The notes below the pieces were generated by a model that searched no databases, was not told where the DNA came from, and worked only from the letters and a program-made list of their open reading frames with translations. A DNA stretch of 33,086 bases from an alpha proteobacterium SCGC AAA288-N07 (lineage in GTDB: Bacteria; Pseudomonadota; Alphaproteobacteria; Pelagibacterales; Pelagibacteraceae), in contig AZYB01000009.1 of the NCBI GenBank assembly GCA_000513055.1, forward strand, positions 1 to 33,086, given 5' to 3'. Each line of letters starts with the position of its first letter. Within the stretch, counting starts at the first letter, position 1. The position numbers and the translations under genes are program-made. Below, piece after piece: positions 25,138-33,086 of the stretch.

Positions 25138-25881
25138 TTATTTTTTATCTAAGATTTTTTTTAGTTCTCGTAATGGTGGAGTTGCTTCTAACATACCTTT
25201 TTCTAGTAAATTCCAGTAAATTCCAGAAGGTCGACTTTTATTTCTGTTTGTGGATAACTTTTGTTTATTGGTAATTATCAAATCAACTATTATATCTGTT
25301 TCGCTTGGCTCAAGATCAAAATCAACTACTTGTACATCATGGACCACTGCAATAATGGATGTATTTTCATCAACAATTTTTAAATCAGCAAACATTCCCC
25401 ATTCAAGATCAAAAAAACCATGTCCCTTTCCGAACCTAACCCCATTCTTTGATACAGCGGATGCACCTGTTAACATTAAATCTATTTTTCCTAAATTCTT
25501 AATTTCTTTTAGGGAAATATTTTTACCAAAATGCTCTAAACCATCTAGGGTACTTGCAAAAACTTCATTTCCTTTATTTACCATATTTTTTGTGATTAAA
25601 ATTAATCCCCTATAGATCCCATATGTTGAAACAATTATATCTTTGTCATCTTTAATTGCTTGTTCTCTTATTGTTGTTAGGCAATTATCGGGGGTAATGA
25701 ATAATAACTTTGATTTCTTGTATTCTTCACTTTTAATAATTTTTTCATGAGCATTTACACTATCTTTAAAATCAGGAATATATTCTTCAAAATTCAAATG
25801 AAATCTTGAGTCTGGTAAAGCAACATTTTTTAGCTTTTGCCATACTTTTAAACGTATTTGTTGTTTCTCTTGTTTATCCAT
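25138..25881 (-). CDS. COG0212 5-formyltetrahydrofolate cyclo-ligase paralogue
   Basis: 247 residues of the 5-FCL fold. The family's ATP/substrate loop is GVRFGKGHGFFDLEWG, and there are VVHDVQVVDFDLEPSETD and DLIITNKQKL near the end. The protein is longer than true 5-FCL (about 180-200 residues), with an extended N terminus, matching COG0212-type paralogues, which published comparative genomics has tied to thiamin metabolism rather than folate. The S component lies 95 bases downstream on the same strand, so the operon is probably COG0212, then S, then T-A-A'. A folate-specific role is the alternative. The EVE gene diverges upstream. Confidence 0.8.
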   Translation of the reverse strand: MDKQEKQQIRLKVWQKLKNVALPDSRFHLNFEEYIPDFKDSVNAHEKIIKSEEYKKSKLLFITPDNCLTTIREQAIKDDKDIIVSTYGIYRGLILITKNMVNKGNEVFASTLDGLEHFGKNISLKEIKNLGKIDLMLTGASAVSKNGVRFGKGHGFFDLEWGMFADLKIVDENTSIIAVVHDVQVVDFDLEPSETDIIVDLIITNKQKLSTNRNKSRPSGIYWNLLEKGMLEATPPLRELKKILDKK

Positions 25882-25956
25882 AAATTAGTATATTATAATA
25901 ATATTAAATATATCTATATAATATTTTTTTTACGAATAATAACTGAAAGAATATAA
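25882..25956. promoter_or_regulatory. Divergent promoter region between the COG0212 and EVE genes
   Basis: 75 almost purely AT bases with TATAAT at 25894-25899 and at 25917-25922 on the + strand and ATTATA at 25892-25897, a -10-like box for the - strand gene. The + gene starts 35 bases after the second box. In DNA this AT-rich such boxes arise by chance, so confidence is limited. Confidence 0.35.
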
Positions 25957-26379
25957 ATGAAATTTTGGTTGCTCAAAACTGAGCCCGAAAATTGGTCTTG
26001 GGGGAATCAATTAAATTCAAAAAATAAAATTGCAGAATGGAATGGAGTAAGAAATTATCAAGCATCCAGAAATTTGAAAAGTATGAAAAAAAATGATTTA
26101 TGTTTTTTTTATCATACAGGCAAAGAAAAAAAAATAGTAGGAATTGTTAAAATAATTAAAGAACATTTTATTGATAAGTCAGATAAAACTAAAAAGTTTG
26201 TATCGGTGCTTGTTCGTGCTGAAGTTAAATTAACAAAAGCAGTAACTTTGGAAGATATCAAAAATAATGAGTTTTTTAAAGAATTTGTACTAATAAAACA
26301 AAAGCGATTATCTGTTATGGAAGTTAATACAAAATACTGGAAAAAAATATGTAAGATAGGTAAAATGAATCTATATTAA
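25957..26379 (+). CDS. EVE domain protein
   Basis: 140 residues forming a complete EVE domain (PUA-like fold). It begins [15 protein letters not shown], the usual EVE N terminus, followed by [38 protein letters not shown], and the C-terminal [23 protein letters not shown] proteins bind modified bases in DNA or RNA, and bacterial stand-alone copies are of uncertain role. No modification enzyme is next to it. acs begins 10 bases after its stop with a weak ribosome-binding site, so co-transcription is likely. Confidence 0.9.
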   Translation: MKFWLLKTEPENWSWGNQLNSKNKIAEWNGVRNYQASRNLKSMKKNDLCFFYHTGKEKKIVGIVKIIKEHFIDKSDKTKKFVSVLVRAEVKLTKAVTLEDIKNNEFFKEFVLIKQKRLSVMEVNTKYWKKICKIGKMNLY

Positions 26380-26389
26380 AGAGAAATTC

Positions 26390-28450
26390 ATGGCTAAAAA
26401 AAACAAAAAAAAATCAAAAGTTAGAAAAAAAATAAAAAAAGTTAAGTCAAAAGTTAGAAAAAAAATAAAAAAAGTTAAGTCAAAAGTTAGAAAAAAAATT
26501 ATTCCAGAATCAGAAAAAGAGCTGATTATTAAAACTTCTAAAGCTTGGTCAAAACAAGCCTACATAAACAAAAAAGTATATGAAAAAAAATATAATTTAT
26601 CCATCAAAAATAATGAAAATTTTTGGAGGAAAGAAGGAAAAAGAATTACATGGATCAAACCTTATACAAAAGTAAAAGATATAAACTATAGTAAGACAAA
26701 TGTTAAAATAAAATGGTATTATGACGGTACTTTAAATGCTTCTATAAATTGCATAGATAGACATCTTGATAAAAGAAAAAATAAAACAGCAATAATTTGG
26801 GTAGGAGATAATCCCGAGGACTCTAAAACCATTAGTTACCAAGAACTTTATAACAACGTTTGCAAGGCTGCCAATGGATTAAAAAGCGTAGGGATTAAAA
26901 AGGGAGACAGGGTTACAATTTATTTAACTATGATTCCTGAACTTGCTTTTGTGATGCTAGCTTGTGCAAGAATTGGAGCAATACACTCTATTATTTTTGG
27001 TGGTTTTTCAGCAGATTCAATAGCTGGAAGAGTAAATGATTGTGATTCTGATTATATAATTACAGCTGATGAGGGTATAAGAGGTGGTAAAATTATTCCA
27101 TTAAAAAAAACTACAGATGAAGCTCTAACTAAATGTCGAGATATAAAAAAATGCATCGTTATAAAGAGAACAGGGAATGAAATCAATTGGGTTAACAACA
27201 GAGATGTTTGGTATCATGACATTACTTCAAAAGTTTCCAATGAATGTGATCCAGAAGAAATGAACGCAGAAGATCCACTATTTATTCTTTATACTTCGGG
27301 ATCAACTGGAAAACCTAAGGGTGTTTTACACACCACAGGTGGATACATGGTTTATACTTCAATGACACACCAATACATTTTTAATTATAAAGAAAAAGAT
27401 ATTTATTGGTGTACTGCTGATATTGGTTGGGTTACGGGACATAGCTACATTATTTATGGACCTTTAGCTAATGGAGCCACAACAGTAATGTTTGAGGGGG
27501 TACCAAATTATCCTGATAGTTCCAGATGGTGGGAAATAGTTGATAAATATAAAGTTAATATTTTTTATACAGCTCCAACTGCTCTTAGAGCCCTCATGAA
27601 AGAAGGGTCAGTTCCAGTTAAAAAAACAAGCAGAAAATCTCTTAAACTTTTAGGTACCGTTGGAGAACCTATTAATCCAGAAGCTTGGATGTGGTATTTT
27701 AGAACAGTGGGTAATTCTAAATGTCCAATAGTAGATACGTGGTGGCAAACTGAGACAGGCGGAATATTAATTTCACCTCAAACAGGGGCAATAGATTTAA
27801 AACCTGGTTCAGCAACAAAACCATTTTATGGAATTAAACCAGTCATTGTTGATGAAAAAGGACAAACTCTAAAAGGAGCCTGCAAAGGAAGGCTTTGCAT
27901 AGCTCAATCATGGCCAGGACAAATGAGAACAGTTTATGGAGATCACCAAAGATTTATTGATACATACTTTTCACAATATGATGGAAAATATTTTACTGGC
28001 GATGGATGCAGGAGAGATAAAGATGGATATTATTGGATAACTGGACGTGTCGATGATGTAATAATTGTATCAGGACATAATCTCGGTACCGCAGAAATAG
28101 AAAGTGCATTTGTTGCCCATCCAAAAGTTGCTGAAGCTGCAGTTGTGGGTTATCCGCATGATATAAAGGGAAATGGACTTTATTGTTATGTAACTTTAAA
28201 TTCTGGTGAAAAACCTTCTGGAGAATTAGATAGAGACTTGAAACTTTGGGTTAGAAGACAAATCGGAGCAATAGCCAAACCTGATATTATACAATTTGCT
28301 TCTAGTTTACCTAAAACTAGATCAGGAAAAATAATGAGAAGGATTTTAAGAAAAATTGCAGCTAATGAACATGATCAACTTGGAGATACCACTACTTTGG
28401 CCGATCCTACTGTTGTTGATGGTTTAGTTGAAAACAGAAAGAATAAATAG
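26390..28450 (+). CDS. acs: Acetyl-CoA synthetase with Lys-rich repeat extension
   Basis: Makes acetyl-CoA from acetate, ATP and CoA through an acetyl-AMP intermediate. 686 residues. The core (from about residue 45) aligns closely with E. coli Acs: [11 protein letters not shown], the ATP loop [37 protein letters not shown], and the regulatory acetylation site [11 protein letters not shown] (Lys about 647). The added first 40 residues are a Lys/Arg/Val/Ser repeat ([11 protein letters not shown], 11 residues) seen about 2.6 times. No later Met can serve as the start before the core, so the extension is probably translated. It is rare in this family and could interact with nucleic acids or membranes. 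A terminator follows. Confidence 0.96.
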   Translation: MAKKNKKKSKVRKKIKKVKSKVRKKIKKVKSKVRKKIIPESEKELIIKTSKAWSKQAYINKKVYEKKYNLSIKNNENFWRKEGKRITWIKPYTKVKDINYSKTNVKIKWYYDGTLNASINCIDRHLDKRKNKTAIIWVGDNPEDSKTISYQELYNNVCKAANGLKSVGIKKGDRVTIYLTMIPELAFVMLACARIGAIHSIIFGGFSADSIAGRVNDCDSDYIITADEGIRGGKIIPLKKTTDEALTKCRDIKKCIVIKRTGNEINWVNNRDVWYHDITSKVSNECDPEEMNAEDPLFILYTSGSTGKPKGVLHTTGGYMVYTSMTHQYIFNYKEKDIYWCTADIGWVTGHSYIIYGPLANGATTVMFEGVPNYPDSSRWWEIVDKYKVNIFYTAPTALRALMKEGSVPVKKTSRKSLKLLGTVGEPINPEAWMWYFRTVGNSKCPIVDTWWQTETGGILISPQTGAIDLKPGSATKPFYGIKPVIVDEKGQTLKGACKGRLCIAQSWPGQMRTVYGDHQRFIDTYFSQYDGKYFTGDGCRRDKDGYYWITGRVDDVIIVSGHNLGTAEIESAFVAHPKVAEAAVVGYPHDIKGNGLYCYVTLNSGEKPSGELDRDLKLWVRRQIGAIAKPDIIQFASSLPKTRSGKIMRRILRKIAANEHDQLGDTTTLADPTVVDGLVENRKNK
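26414..26500 (+). repeat. 33-bp tandem repeat, about 2.6 copies, at the acs 5' end
   Basis: The units 26414-26446 and 26447-26479 are identical, and a third partial copy runs from 26480 to about 26499. Each 33-bp unit encodes 11 residues ([11 protein letters not shown]). Identical adjacent units suggest recent slippage or unequal exchange, so the copy number may vary between strains. Confidence 0.9.
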
Positions 28451-28470
28451 ATTTTAAAAATTTAATGAAT

Positions 28471-28492
28471 GGTTTTTTTAAAACCTTTTTTT
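28471..28492 (+). terminator. Intrinsic terminator after acs
   Basis: GGTTTT and AAAACC form a 6-bp stem with a TTT loop, followed by seven T residues, 20 bases after the acs stop. The stem is short and AT-rich, as expected in this genome. A TTG at 28491 overlaps it and is therefore an unlikely rpe start. Confidence 0.65.
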
Positions 28493-28526
28493 GACTTTAT
28501 CAAAATATAAAAATATAAATTTTCCT

Positions 28527-29189
28527 ATGACTTCAACAATTAAAATATCCCCTTCAATTTTATCAGCAGATTTTGCTAAATTAGGTGTAGAAATTTCTGA
28601 GTTAGAAAAAGCTGGCGCTGATTTAATTCATATAGATGTAATGGATGGACATTTTGTTCCAAACATAACAATAGGTCCAGAAATAATAAAAGATCTTAAA
28701 AAACACACTTCTTTGCCTTTAGATGTACACTTAATGATATCTCCTGTTCACAAATATATAAAAAATTTTGCAGAAGCCGGAGCTGACATAATTACAATAC
28801 ATCCGGAAACAACAAATAATTTAATTGAAACAATCAATGAAATTAAAAAATTTAGTAAAAAAGCAGGTATATCTCTCAATCCAGAAACAACTATAGAAAA
28901 AGTTCTTCCTGTACTAAATTTAATTGATTTAGTTTTGATAATGAGTGTAAACCCAGGTTTTGGAGGTCAAAAATTTATTAAAGAAACATTAGAAAAAGTT
29001 AGGTTGTTAAGAAAAGAAATAGATCAAAAAAAACTCTCTGTAGAAATTGAAATAGATGGTGGAATTAATTTTGATAATGCAAAAATAGCTAAAAATGCGG
29101 GTGTTGATATTTTAGTTTCAGGTACAACAATATTTAAAAATAATAAAGGTAATATTAAAAAAAATATTGAGACACTAAGAAATCTTTAA
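28527..29189 (+). CDS. rpe: Ribulose-phosphate 3-epimerase
   Basis: Interconverts ribulose-5-phosphate and xylulose-5-phosphate in the pentose-phosphate pathway. A TIM barrel of 220 residues from the ATG at 28527. Motifs: ISPSILSADF, HIDVMDGHFVPNIT with the metal-binding His and Asp, LPLDVHLMI, MSVNPGFGGQKF, and IEIDGGINFDNA, all standard. The frame extends upstream to a TTG at 28491, but that would start inside the terminator and add 12 unconserved residues, so I chose the ATG. The next gene begins five bases after its stop. Confidence 0.95.
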   Translation: MTSTIKISPSILSADFAKLGVEISELEKAGADLIHIDVMDGHFVPNITIGPEIIKDLKKHTSLPLDVHLMISPVHKYIKNFAEAGADIITIHPETTNNLIETINEIKKFSKKAGISLNPETTIEKVLPVLNLIDLVLIMSVNPGFGGQKFIKETLEKVRLLRKEIDQKKLSVEIEIDGGINFDNAKIAKNAGVDILVSGTTIFKNNKGNIKKNIETLRNL

Positions 29190-29193
29190 TTTA

Positions 29194-30846
29194 ATGCAAA
29201 AAATAAAAAGTATAAGTGAATACTTTTTATTAATTTGTAAATCTTTTTTATTTGAACTAAAAATATTTTATTTTAAATCAAATTTTTATAACAAAAAAAT
29301 ATCAAATAATTTGTCTTCTAAATTAGATTACAAGCCAAGTTTACATATAATTAATTCCATAACTCATTTTAATAAAAAAAAAATTAAAATTGAAAGTTAT
29401 TCTTTAAATTCTCTTTGGAAATTAAGTTCTAAAAATAAATTAGAATTTAAAAATTTACATAATTTTCTATGGCTTACCTTCCTAGATATAAAAACAAATA
29501 AAACTTCGGCGCAAAATATTATTGAAAATTGGATTGACAAAAATAATAATTTTAATGAAGAGACGTGGAAATTAGATATACTCTGTAAAAGACTAATTGC
29601 CTGGATATCAAATTCTAATTTAACTATAGATGGGTGTAGTTTAAAATATAAAGAAAAATTTATTTCAAATATCACAAAACAAGCTAATCACCTTGCGATA
29701 AATATCGATAGTTTGGAAAATGACGAAAGTAAATTAACTTGTTGTTCGTCATTAATTTTAGTTGGCTTAACTTTTAAAAATCAATACAAACATTACAAAT
29801 CAGGCTTAACGATACTTCAAAAATTTATCAAAAATTATTTTGATGGTTTTGGATTTCCTAAATCTAGAAACCCCGACGAATTAATGATTTATCTTAAATA
29901 TTTAATCTTAATAAAAGAATGGATAAAGGAATCACAAAACCAAATACCTGATTATTTAGAAGAAATAATTTTTCATTGTGGAAAATCTTATAATTTTTTA
30001 TCAAAAAATTTGAATGAATTGCCACTTTTTAATGGATCTTCGGAGGTAAAAAACGAAGAATTTGAAAAATATCTAAATTATCTTAAGTACAATTTTAATG
30101 ATAATTCAAAAGAAAAAAGTGGATATGTTATATTTAAAGATAAAAAAATAGTTTTTATAATGGATATTGGAAATTCTCCAGATTTCAAATATTCAAAGAA
30201 ATATCAATCTGGTTGTCTATCATTTGAAATAACTTCAAATGAAGAAAAATTAATTTGTAATTTAGGTTTTGCTATAAATAAAAGCAATAAAATAAAATTA
30301 CTAAGCAGATCTACTGCGGCTCATTCAACTTTATATTTAAATAATCATTCTTCATGCATTTTTAGTAAAATTTATCCCTCTAAAATTTATCGTGAAAATG
30401 AGTTACGTGAAGGATTGAAAATTGTAAATAAGAAAATTGAAAGCGAAAAAAATTTTGAGAATATTATTGCAAGTCATAATGGATATCAAAGCAGATATGG
30501 TTATATTCATGAACGTTCTATAAAATTTTTAAAAAAAGAAAAAATTTTCCTTGGAACAGATAATTTAATTAAAAACAATAAAGCTAGTAATATAAGCTAC
30601 GGAATAAGATTCCATATTTATCCTGGAATAAAAATAGTAAAAACTCAAAATTCTCAATCTATTTTATTAAGTTTAAAAAATGGTGAAGGTTGGAAGTTTA
30701 GTTGTCACAATAAGGAAGTATTAATTGAAAAAGGTATTTATTTAGGAAATAAGAATAAAATTATAGAAAATGAGAATATATATATTCCGGGAATGACAAA
30801 TGGAGAAAATCAAATGATCCAATGGAGTTTTGAAAAAATACCTTAA
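29194..30846 (+). CDS. Heparinase II/III-like protein
   Basis: 550 residues resembling the alphaproteobacterial heparinase II/III-like family: a helical N-terminal (alpha/alpha toroid) part with KLDILCKRLIAWI and YFDGFGFPKSRNPDELMIYL (the usual DGGxxSRNP region), and a beta-rich C-terminal part with SRSTAAHSTLYLNNHSS and a HNGYQSRYGYIHERSIKF strand. Members cleave acidic polysaccharides, but this family's substrate is unknown. It lies in the rpe-heparinase-purH order seen in many alphaproteobacteria. No signal peptide is evident. The stop overlaps the purH ATG by one base. Extremely rich in Lys, Asn and Ile. Confidence 0.85.
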   Translation: MQKIKSISEYFLLICKSFLFELKIFYFKSNFYNKKISNNLSSKLDYKPSLHIINSITHFNKKKIKIESYSLNSLWKLSSKNKLEFKNLHNFLWLTFLDIKTNKTSAQNIIENWIDKNNNFNEETWKLDILCKRLIAWISNSNLTIDGCSLKYKEKFISNITKQANHLAINIDSLENDESKLTCCSSLILVGLTFKNQYKHYKSGLTILQKFIKNYFDGFGFPKSRNPDELMIYLKYLILIKEWIKESQNQIPDYLEEIIFHCGKSYNFLSKNLNELPLFNGSSEVKNEEFEKYLNYLKYNFNDNSKEKSGYVIFKDKKIVFIMDIGNSPDFKYSKKYQSGCLSFEITSNEEKLICNLGFAINKSNKIKLLSRSTAAHSTLYLNNHSSCIFSKIYPSKIYRENELREGLKIVNKKIESEKNFENIIASHNGYQSRYGYIHERSIKFLKKEKIFLGTDNLIKNNKASNISYGIRFHIYPGIKIVKTQNSQSILLSLKNGEGWKFSCHNKEVLIEKGIYLGNKNKIIENENIYIPGMTNGENQMIQWSFEKIP

Positions 30847-32393
30847 TGAAAAATATAGTTAAAATTAAAAGAGCTTTAATTTCTATTTCAGACAAATCAT
30901 TATTAAAAAGTTTGTTACCAGTTCTTTCCAAATATAAAATTGAAATTATTAGTTCAGGAGACACATACAAAAAAATAAAAAAATTTGGTTTTGAAAATAT
31001 TAAAATTTCAAGTTTTACTGAATCCAATGAAATCCTTGGAGGTAGAGTAAAAACACTTCATCCTAAAATACATGCTGGAATTTTAAATATCAGAAATAAT
31101 AAAAATCACAGGATAGATCTTATCAAGAACAATTTCAAAGAAATAGACTTGGTTATTGTAAATTTTTATCCCTTTAAAAATGTTATTAAAAAAAATAATG
31201 ATTTTAAAAATATAATTGAAAGTATTGATATCGGTGGTCCTGCGTTAGTTAGATCAGCAGCAAAAAACTTTCATGATGTTTTGGTAATTACAAATCCAAA
31301 AAATTACATAGATGTAGTTAATGAAATAAATAAATACAAAGGTTCAACATCTTTAAACTTTAGACAACAAATGGCTGTAAATGCATTTAATGAGATTGCA
31401 AATTATGATTCTATAATCGCAAATTATTTTAATGATAAATTCAATATTAAATTTCCAAATAAAAAAACTTTTACAGGAGAATTAATTGAAAACTTAAGAT
31501 ACGGTGAAAATCCTCATCAAAAAGCTGCAATTTATTCAAATGAAAATAATATAAATATAAAACAATTACACGGGAAAAAATTAAGTTTTAATAATTACAA
31601 TGATATTTTTTCTGCTCTATCAATTTCTAAATTCTTTAAAAAAAATAACGGAACTGTCATTATTAAGCATGCAAATCCTTGTGGGGTTTCAATAGAAAAA
31701 AATAATTTAAAATCATTTAATTTAGCTTTTAATTGTGATCCTGTAAGTGCATATGGAGGAATAGTATCGTGTAATTTTAAGATTAATAAAAAATTTGCAA
31801 AAAAACTTAACCAATTTTATTTTGAAATTATCATTGCAAATAAATTTGAAAGAGACGCTTTGAAAATCTTAAAAAAAAGGAAGAATGTAAGATTAATAAA
31901 CGCGCATAACTTTCAAAATAAGGGTAATTCAAATATTCTTTTTTATAAAAAAAACTTTTTATATCAAGATTCGGATGATTTAATTACTAATAAAAAAAAT
32001 TTAAAAGTAGTTTCTAAAAAAAAACCATCTAAACATGAAATGGAAAGTCTGATTTTTGCATTTAATATTTGTAAATATGTAAAATCAAATGCAATAGTAT
32101 TGGTTAAAGATAAATCAACAATAGGAGTGGGTTCAGGACAACCAAGCAGATTAGATAGTTGTGACCTGGCGATAAATAAAGCCAAAAGGTTTCAGTTTAG
32201 AAATCTTTTAAATTCGGTCGCTGCGTCTGATGCTTTTTTTCCATTTACAGATGGCCTTGAAAAATTAATTCAGTCAGGAGTTAGTGCAGTTATTCAACCT
32301 CAAGGATCAATTAGAGACAGGGAGATAATAAAACTGGCTGATAAAACGGGAACTGTCTTAGTTTTTTCAAAAACTAGACACTTTAAACATTAG
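30846..32393 (+). CDS. purH: Bifunctional AICAR formyltransferase/IMP cyclohydrolase PurH
   Basis: Catalyses the last two steps of purine synthesis: formylation of AICAR and ring closure to IMP. 515 residues, full length. The N-terminal IMPCH domain begins RALISISDKSLL and has GGRVKTLHPKIHAGIL and the SIDIGGPALVRSAAKNF segment. The formyltransferase domain has LRYGENPHQKAA, KHANPCG with the catalytic Lys-His, VAASDAFFPFTDG and the C-terminal QPQGSIRD (usually QPGGSIRD). It ends in the usual GTVLVFSKTRHFKH. Its last 11 bases overlap the convergent PCD gene. Confidence 0.96.
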   Translation: MKNIVKIKRALISISDKSLLKSLLPVLSKYKIEIISSGDTYKKIKKFGFENIKISSFTESNEILGGRVKTLHPKIHAGILNIRNNKNHRIDLIKNNFKEIDLVIVNFYPFKNVIKKNNDFKNIIESIDIGGPALVRSAAKNFHDVLVITNPKNYIDVVNEINKYKGSTSLNFRQQMAVNAFNEIANYDSIIANYFNDKFNIKFPNKKTFTGELIENLRYGENPHQKAAIYSNENNINIKQLHGKKLSFNNYNDIFSALSISKFFKKNNGTVIIKHANPCGVSIEKNNLKSFNLAFNCDPVSAYGGIVSCNFKINKKFAKKLNQFYFEIIIANKFERDALKILKKRKNVRLINAHNFQNKGNSNILFYKKNFLYQDSDDLITNKKNLKVVSKKKPSKHEMESLIFAFNICKYVKSNAIVLVKDKSTIGVGSGQPSRLDSCDLAINKAKRFQFRNLLNSVAASDAFFPFTDGLEKLIQSGVSAVIQPQGSIRDREIIKLADKTGTVLVFSKTRHFKH

Positions 32394-32727
32394 AAATATT
32401 ATCAATTTTTGCTGCTAGAATAAAATCGTTCTCGGACAAACCACCAATTGCATGGGTAAAAATTTTAATTTTAGCATAACCCCACCCAAAGCTAATATCT
32501 GGATGATGACCTTCCTTTTCTGAAATATCCCCTGCTAAATTAATAAATTTTTGGCTGGATAAGAAATTTTTGAATTTGAAATTTTTTTCTAAGTAATAAT
32601 TTTTTTTATCATTTTGTTTTACTTCCCAACCATTTACTTTTTTCAAGTATTTGTGTATCTCGGAATAATCAAAAGCTGAAACATTTCCCTCACAGGGTAC
32701 ACATTTTTTTTTAAAAAGTTCGATCAT
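32383..32727 (-). CDS. Pterin-4a-carbinolamine dehydratase
   Basis: 114 residues. The active-site motif appears as SEKEGHHPDISFGWG, matching the family pattern E-x3-H-H-P with catalytic histidines, after the L-x3-W-E region (LKKVNGWEVKQ). The enzyme dehydrates 4a-hydroxytetrahydropterin made by aromatic-amino-acid hydroxylases; in organisms without them it may have another pterin role. It begins with a Cys-containing KKKCVPCEG segment, common in bacterial members. It converges with purH, overlapping by 11 bases. Confidence 0.95.
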   Translation of the reverse strand: MIELFKKKCVPCEGNVSAFDYSEIHKYLKKVNGWEVKQNDKKNYYLEKNFKFKNFLSSQKFINLAGDISEKEGHHPDISFGWGYAKIKIFTHAIGGLSENDFILAAKIDNISNV

Positions 32728-32796
32728 TTATATTTAAGTTAACATAACATAAAAATTTATTAAAATTCATAAAATTTCTATACCATCAATTTTTTC

Positions 32797-33086
32797 TTAT
32801 GACTTGTAATTAAACAATTTTTTTATTAATTTTAAATTAAAAAATAACGTTAATCCAAAAAATATAGACATCATTACTATATCCAAAAATGCCTTAACAT
32901 AAAGTAATACATAAATTTTTTTAAAAAAAACGTAGTAGTTAATAAAATAAAAAATAATTAATCTTGAAATAATAAATAGAACAAAATATTTAAAAAATAT
33001 TATATTTTTATTATCTTTTAATTCTAAAATTAACGGAAATAAAGCGATAAGGAAAATTTCTCTATAATGAACATTATGTGTGATTA
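32797..33086 (-). CDS. C-terminal end of an uncharacterised multi-pass membrane protein (partial)
   Basis: A 95-codon open frame on the - strand, running off the right edge and ending with TAA at 32797-32799. It contains three or so hydrophobic stretches (EIFLIALFPLILEL, YFVLFIISRLIIFYF, DIVMMSIFFGLTLFF) with Lys-rich connections and ends LIKKLFNYKS. The N-terminal visible residues THNVHYREIF could be a conserved active or ligand segment, but I do not recognise the family; a membrane glycosyltransferase or polysaccharide protein is only one option. Extreme Ile, Phe, Lys and Asn content fits the local composition. Confidence 0.55.
   Translation of the reverse strand, partial: ITHNVHYREIFLIALFPLILELKDNKNIIFFKYFVLFIISRLIIFYFINYYVFFKKIYVLLYVKAFLDIVMMSIFFGLTLFFNLKLIKKLFNYKS

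Noticed and set aside
28491-28526. A TTG start for rpe 12 codons upstream
   Set aside because: It lies within the T-tract of the acs terminator and adds residues not found in the family.
1-33086. Mobile elements, CRISPR arrays, tRNA or rRNA genes
   Set aside because: No transposase or integrase, regularly spaced repeats, cloverleaf or rRNA segments were recognised on reading both strands.

Overview
The window is a very AT-rich, tightly packed stretch of a bacterial chromosome. Gene content and order point to a streamlined marine alphaproteobacterium, most likely Pelagibacterales (SAR11) or a close relative. The supporting signs are: the dnaK-dnaJ-dapB and (DUF3576)-leuS-lptE-holA orders; the mnmE-mnmG-rsmG-parA-parB block with a parS site; rpe, a heparinase II/III-like gene and purH in series; start and stop codons that abut or overlap almost everywhere; and no stretch above 300 bases without a gene. 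The taxon is inferred from content and layout, not from a marker-gene tree.

Layout. 1-2003: dnaK in two pieces facing opposite ways, joined by a perfect 95-bp inverted duplication, probably a chimera or contig-end artefact. 2034-5694: a + strand operon of dnaJ, dapB, a 52-residue protein with a CDGSH-like Cys/His motif, nth and a PfkB-type (adenosine) kinase. 5697-8186: an ArfA-like 35-residue rescue factor, a degenerate OmpR-type regulator, a YkuD L,D-transpeptidase, a YggS-type PLP protein and a ThiE/TenI-like protein. 8206-10384: two tandem paralogous porins, visibly richer in GC than the rest, with a repeat-bearing control region. 10641-15307: a DUF3576 lipoprotein, leuS, lptE and holA. 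15291-20904: parB, parA, rsmG (containing parS), mnmG and mnmE on the - strand; mnmG and mnmE each carry one extra base in a homopolymer. 20926-22004: an Ogt-like protein lacking its active site, overlapping a class I glutamine amidotransferase. 22001-25881: an ECF-type vitamin transporter (a T-A-A' fusion plus an S component) behind a COG0212 5-formyl-THF cyclo-ligase paralogue. 25957-33086: an EVE-domain protein, acetyl-CoA synthetase with a Lys-rich repeat at its N terminus, rpe, the heparinase-like gene, purH, a pterin carbinolamine dehydratase and the end of a membrane protein.

Functional links. parA/parB/parS form the chromosome-partition locus. MnmE and MnmG modify tRNA wobble uridines together. 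LptE, the porins and the transpeptidase serve the envelope. The ECF module, the COG0212 paralogue and the ThiE/TenI-like gene together suggest uptake and salvage of thiamin or a precursor, a testable guess rather than an established role.

I found no mobile element, CRISPR array, tRNA, rRNA or clear-cut new defence or biosynthetic system. The most interesting items are the fused asymmetric ECF transporter beside COG0212, the minimal ArfA-like protein, the small CDGSH-like protein, and the paired frameshifts in mnmE and mnmG. Several lesions (the dnaK inversion, two homopolymer frameshifts and the Ogt deletion) may be sequencing or assembly errors.
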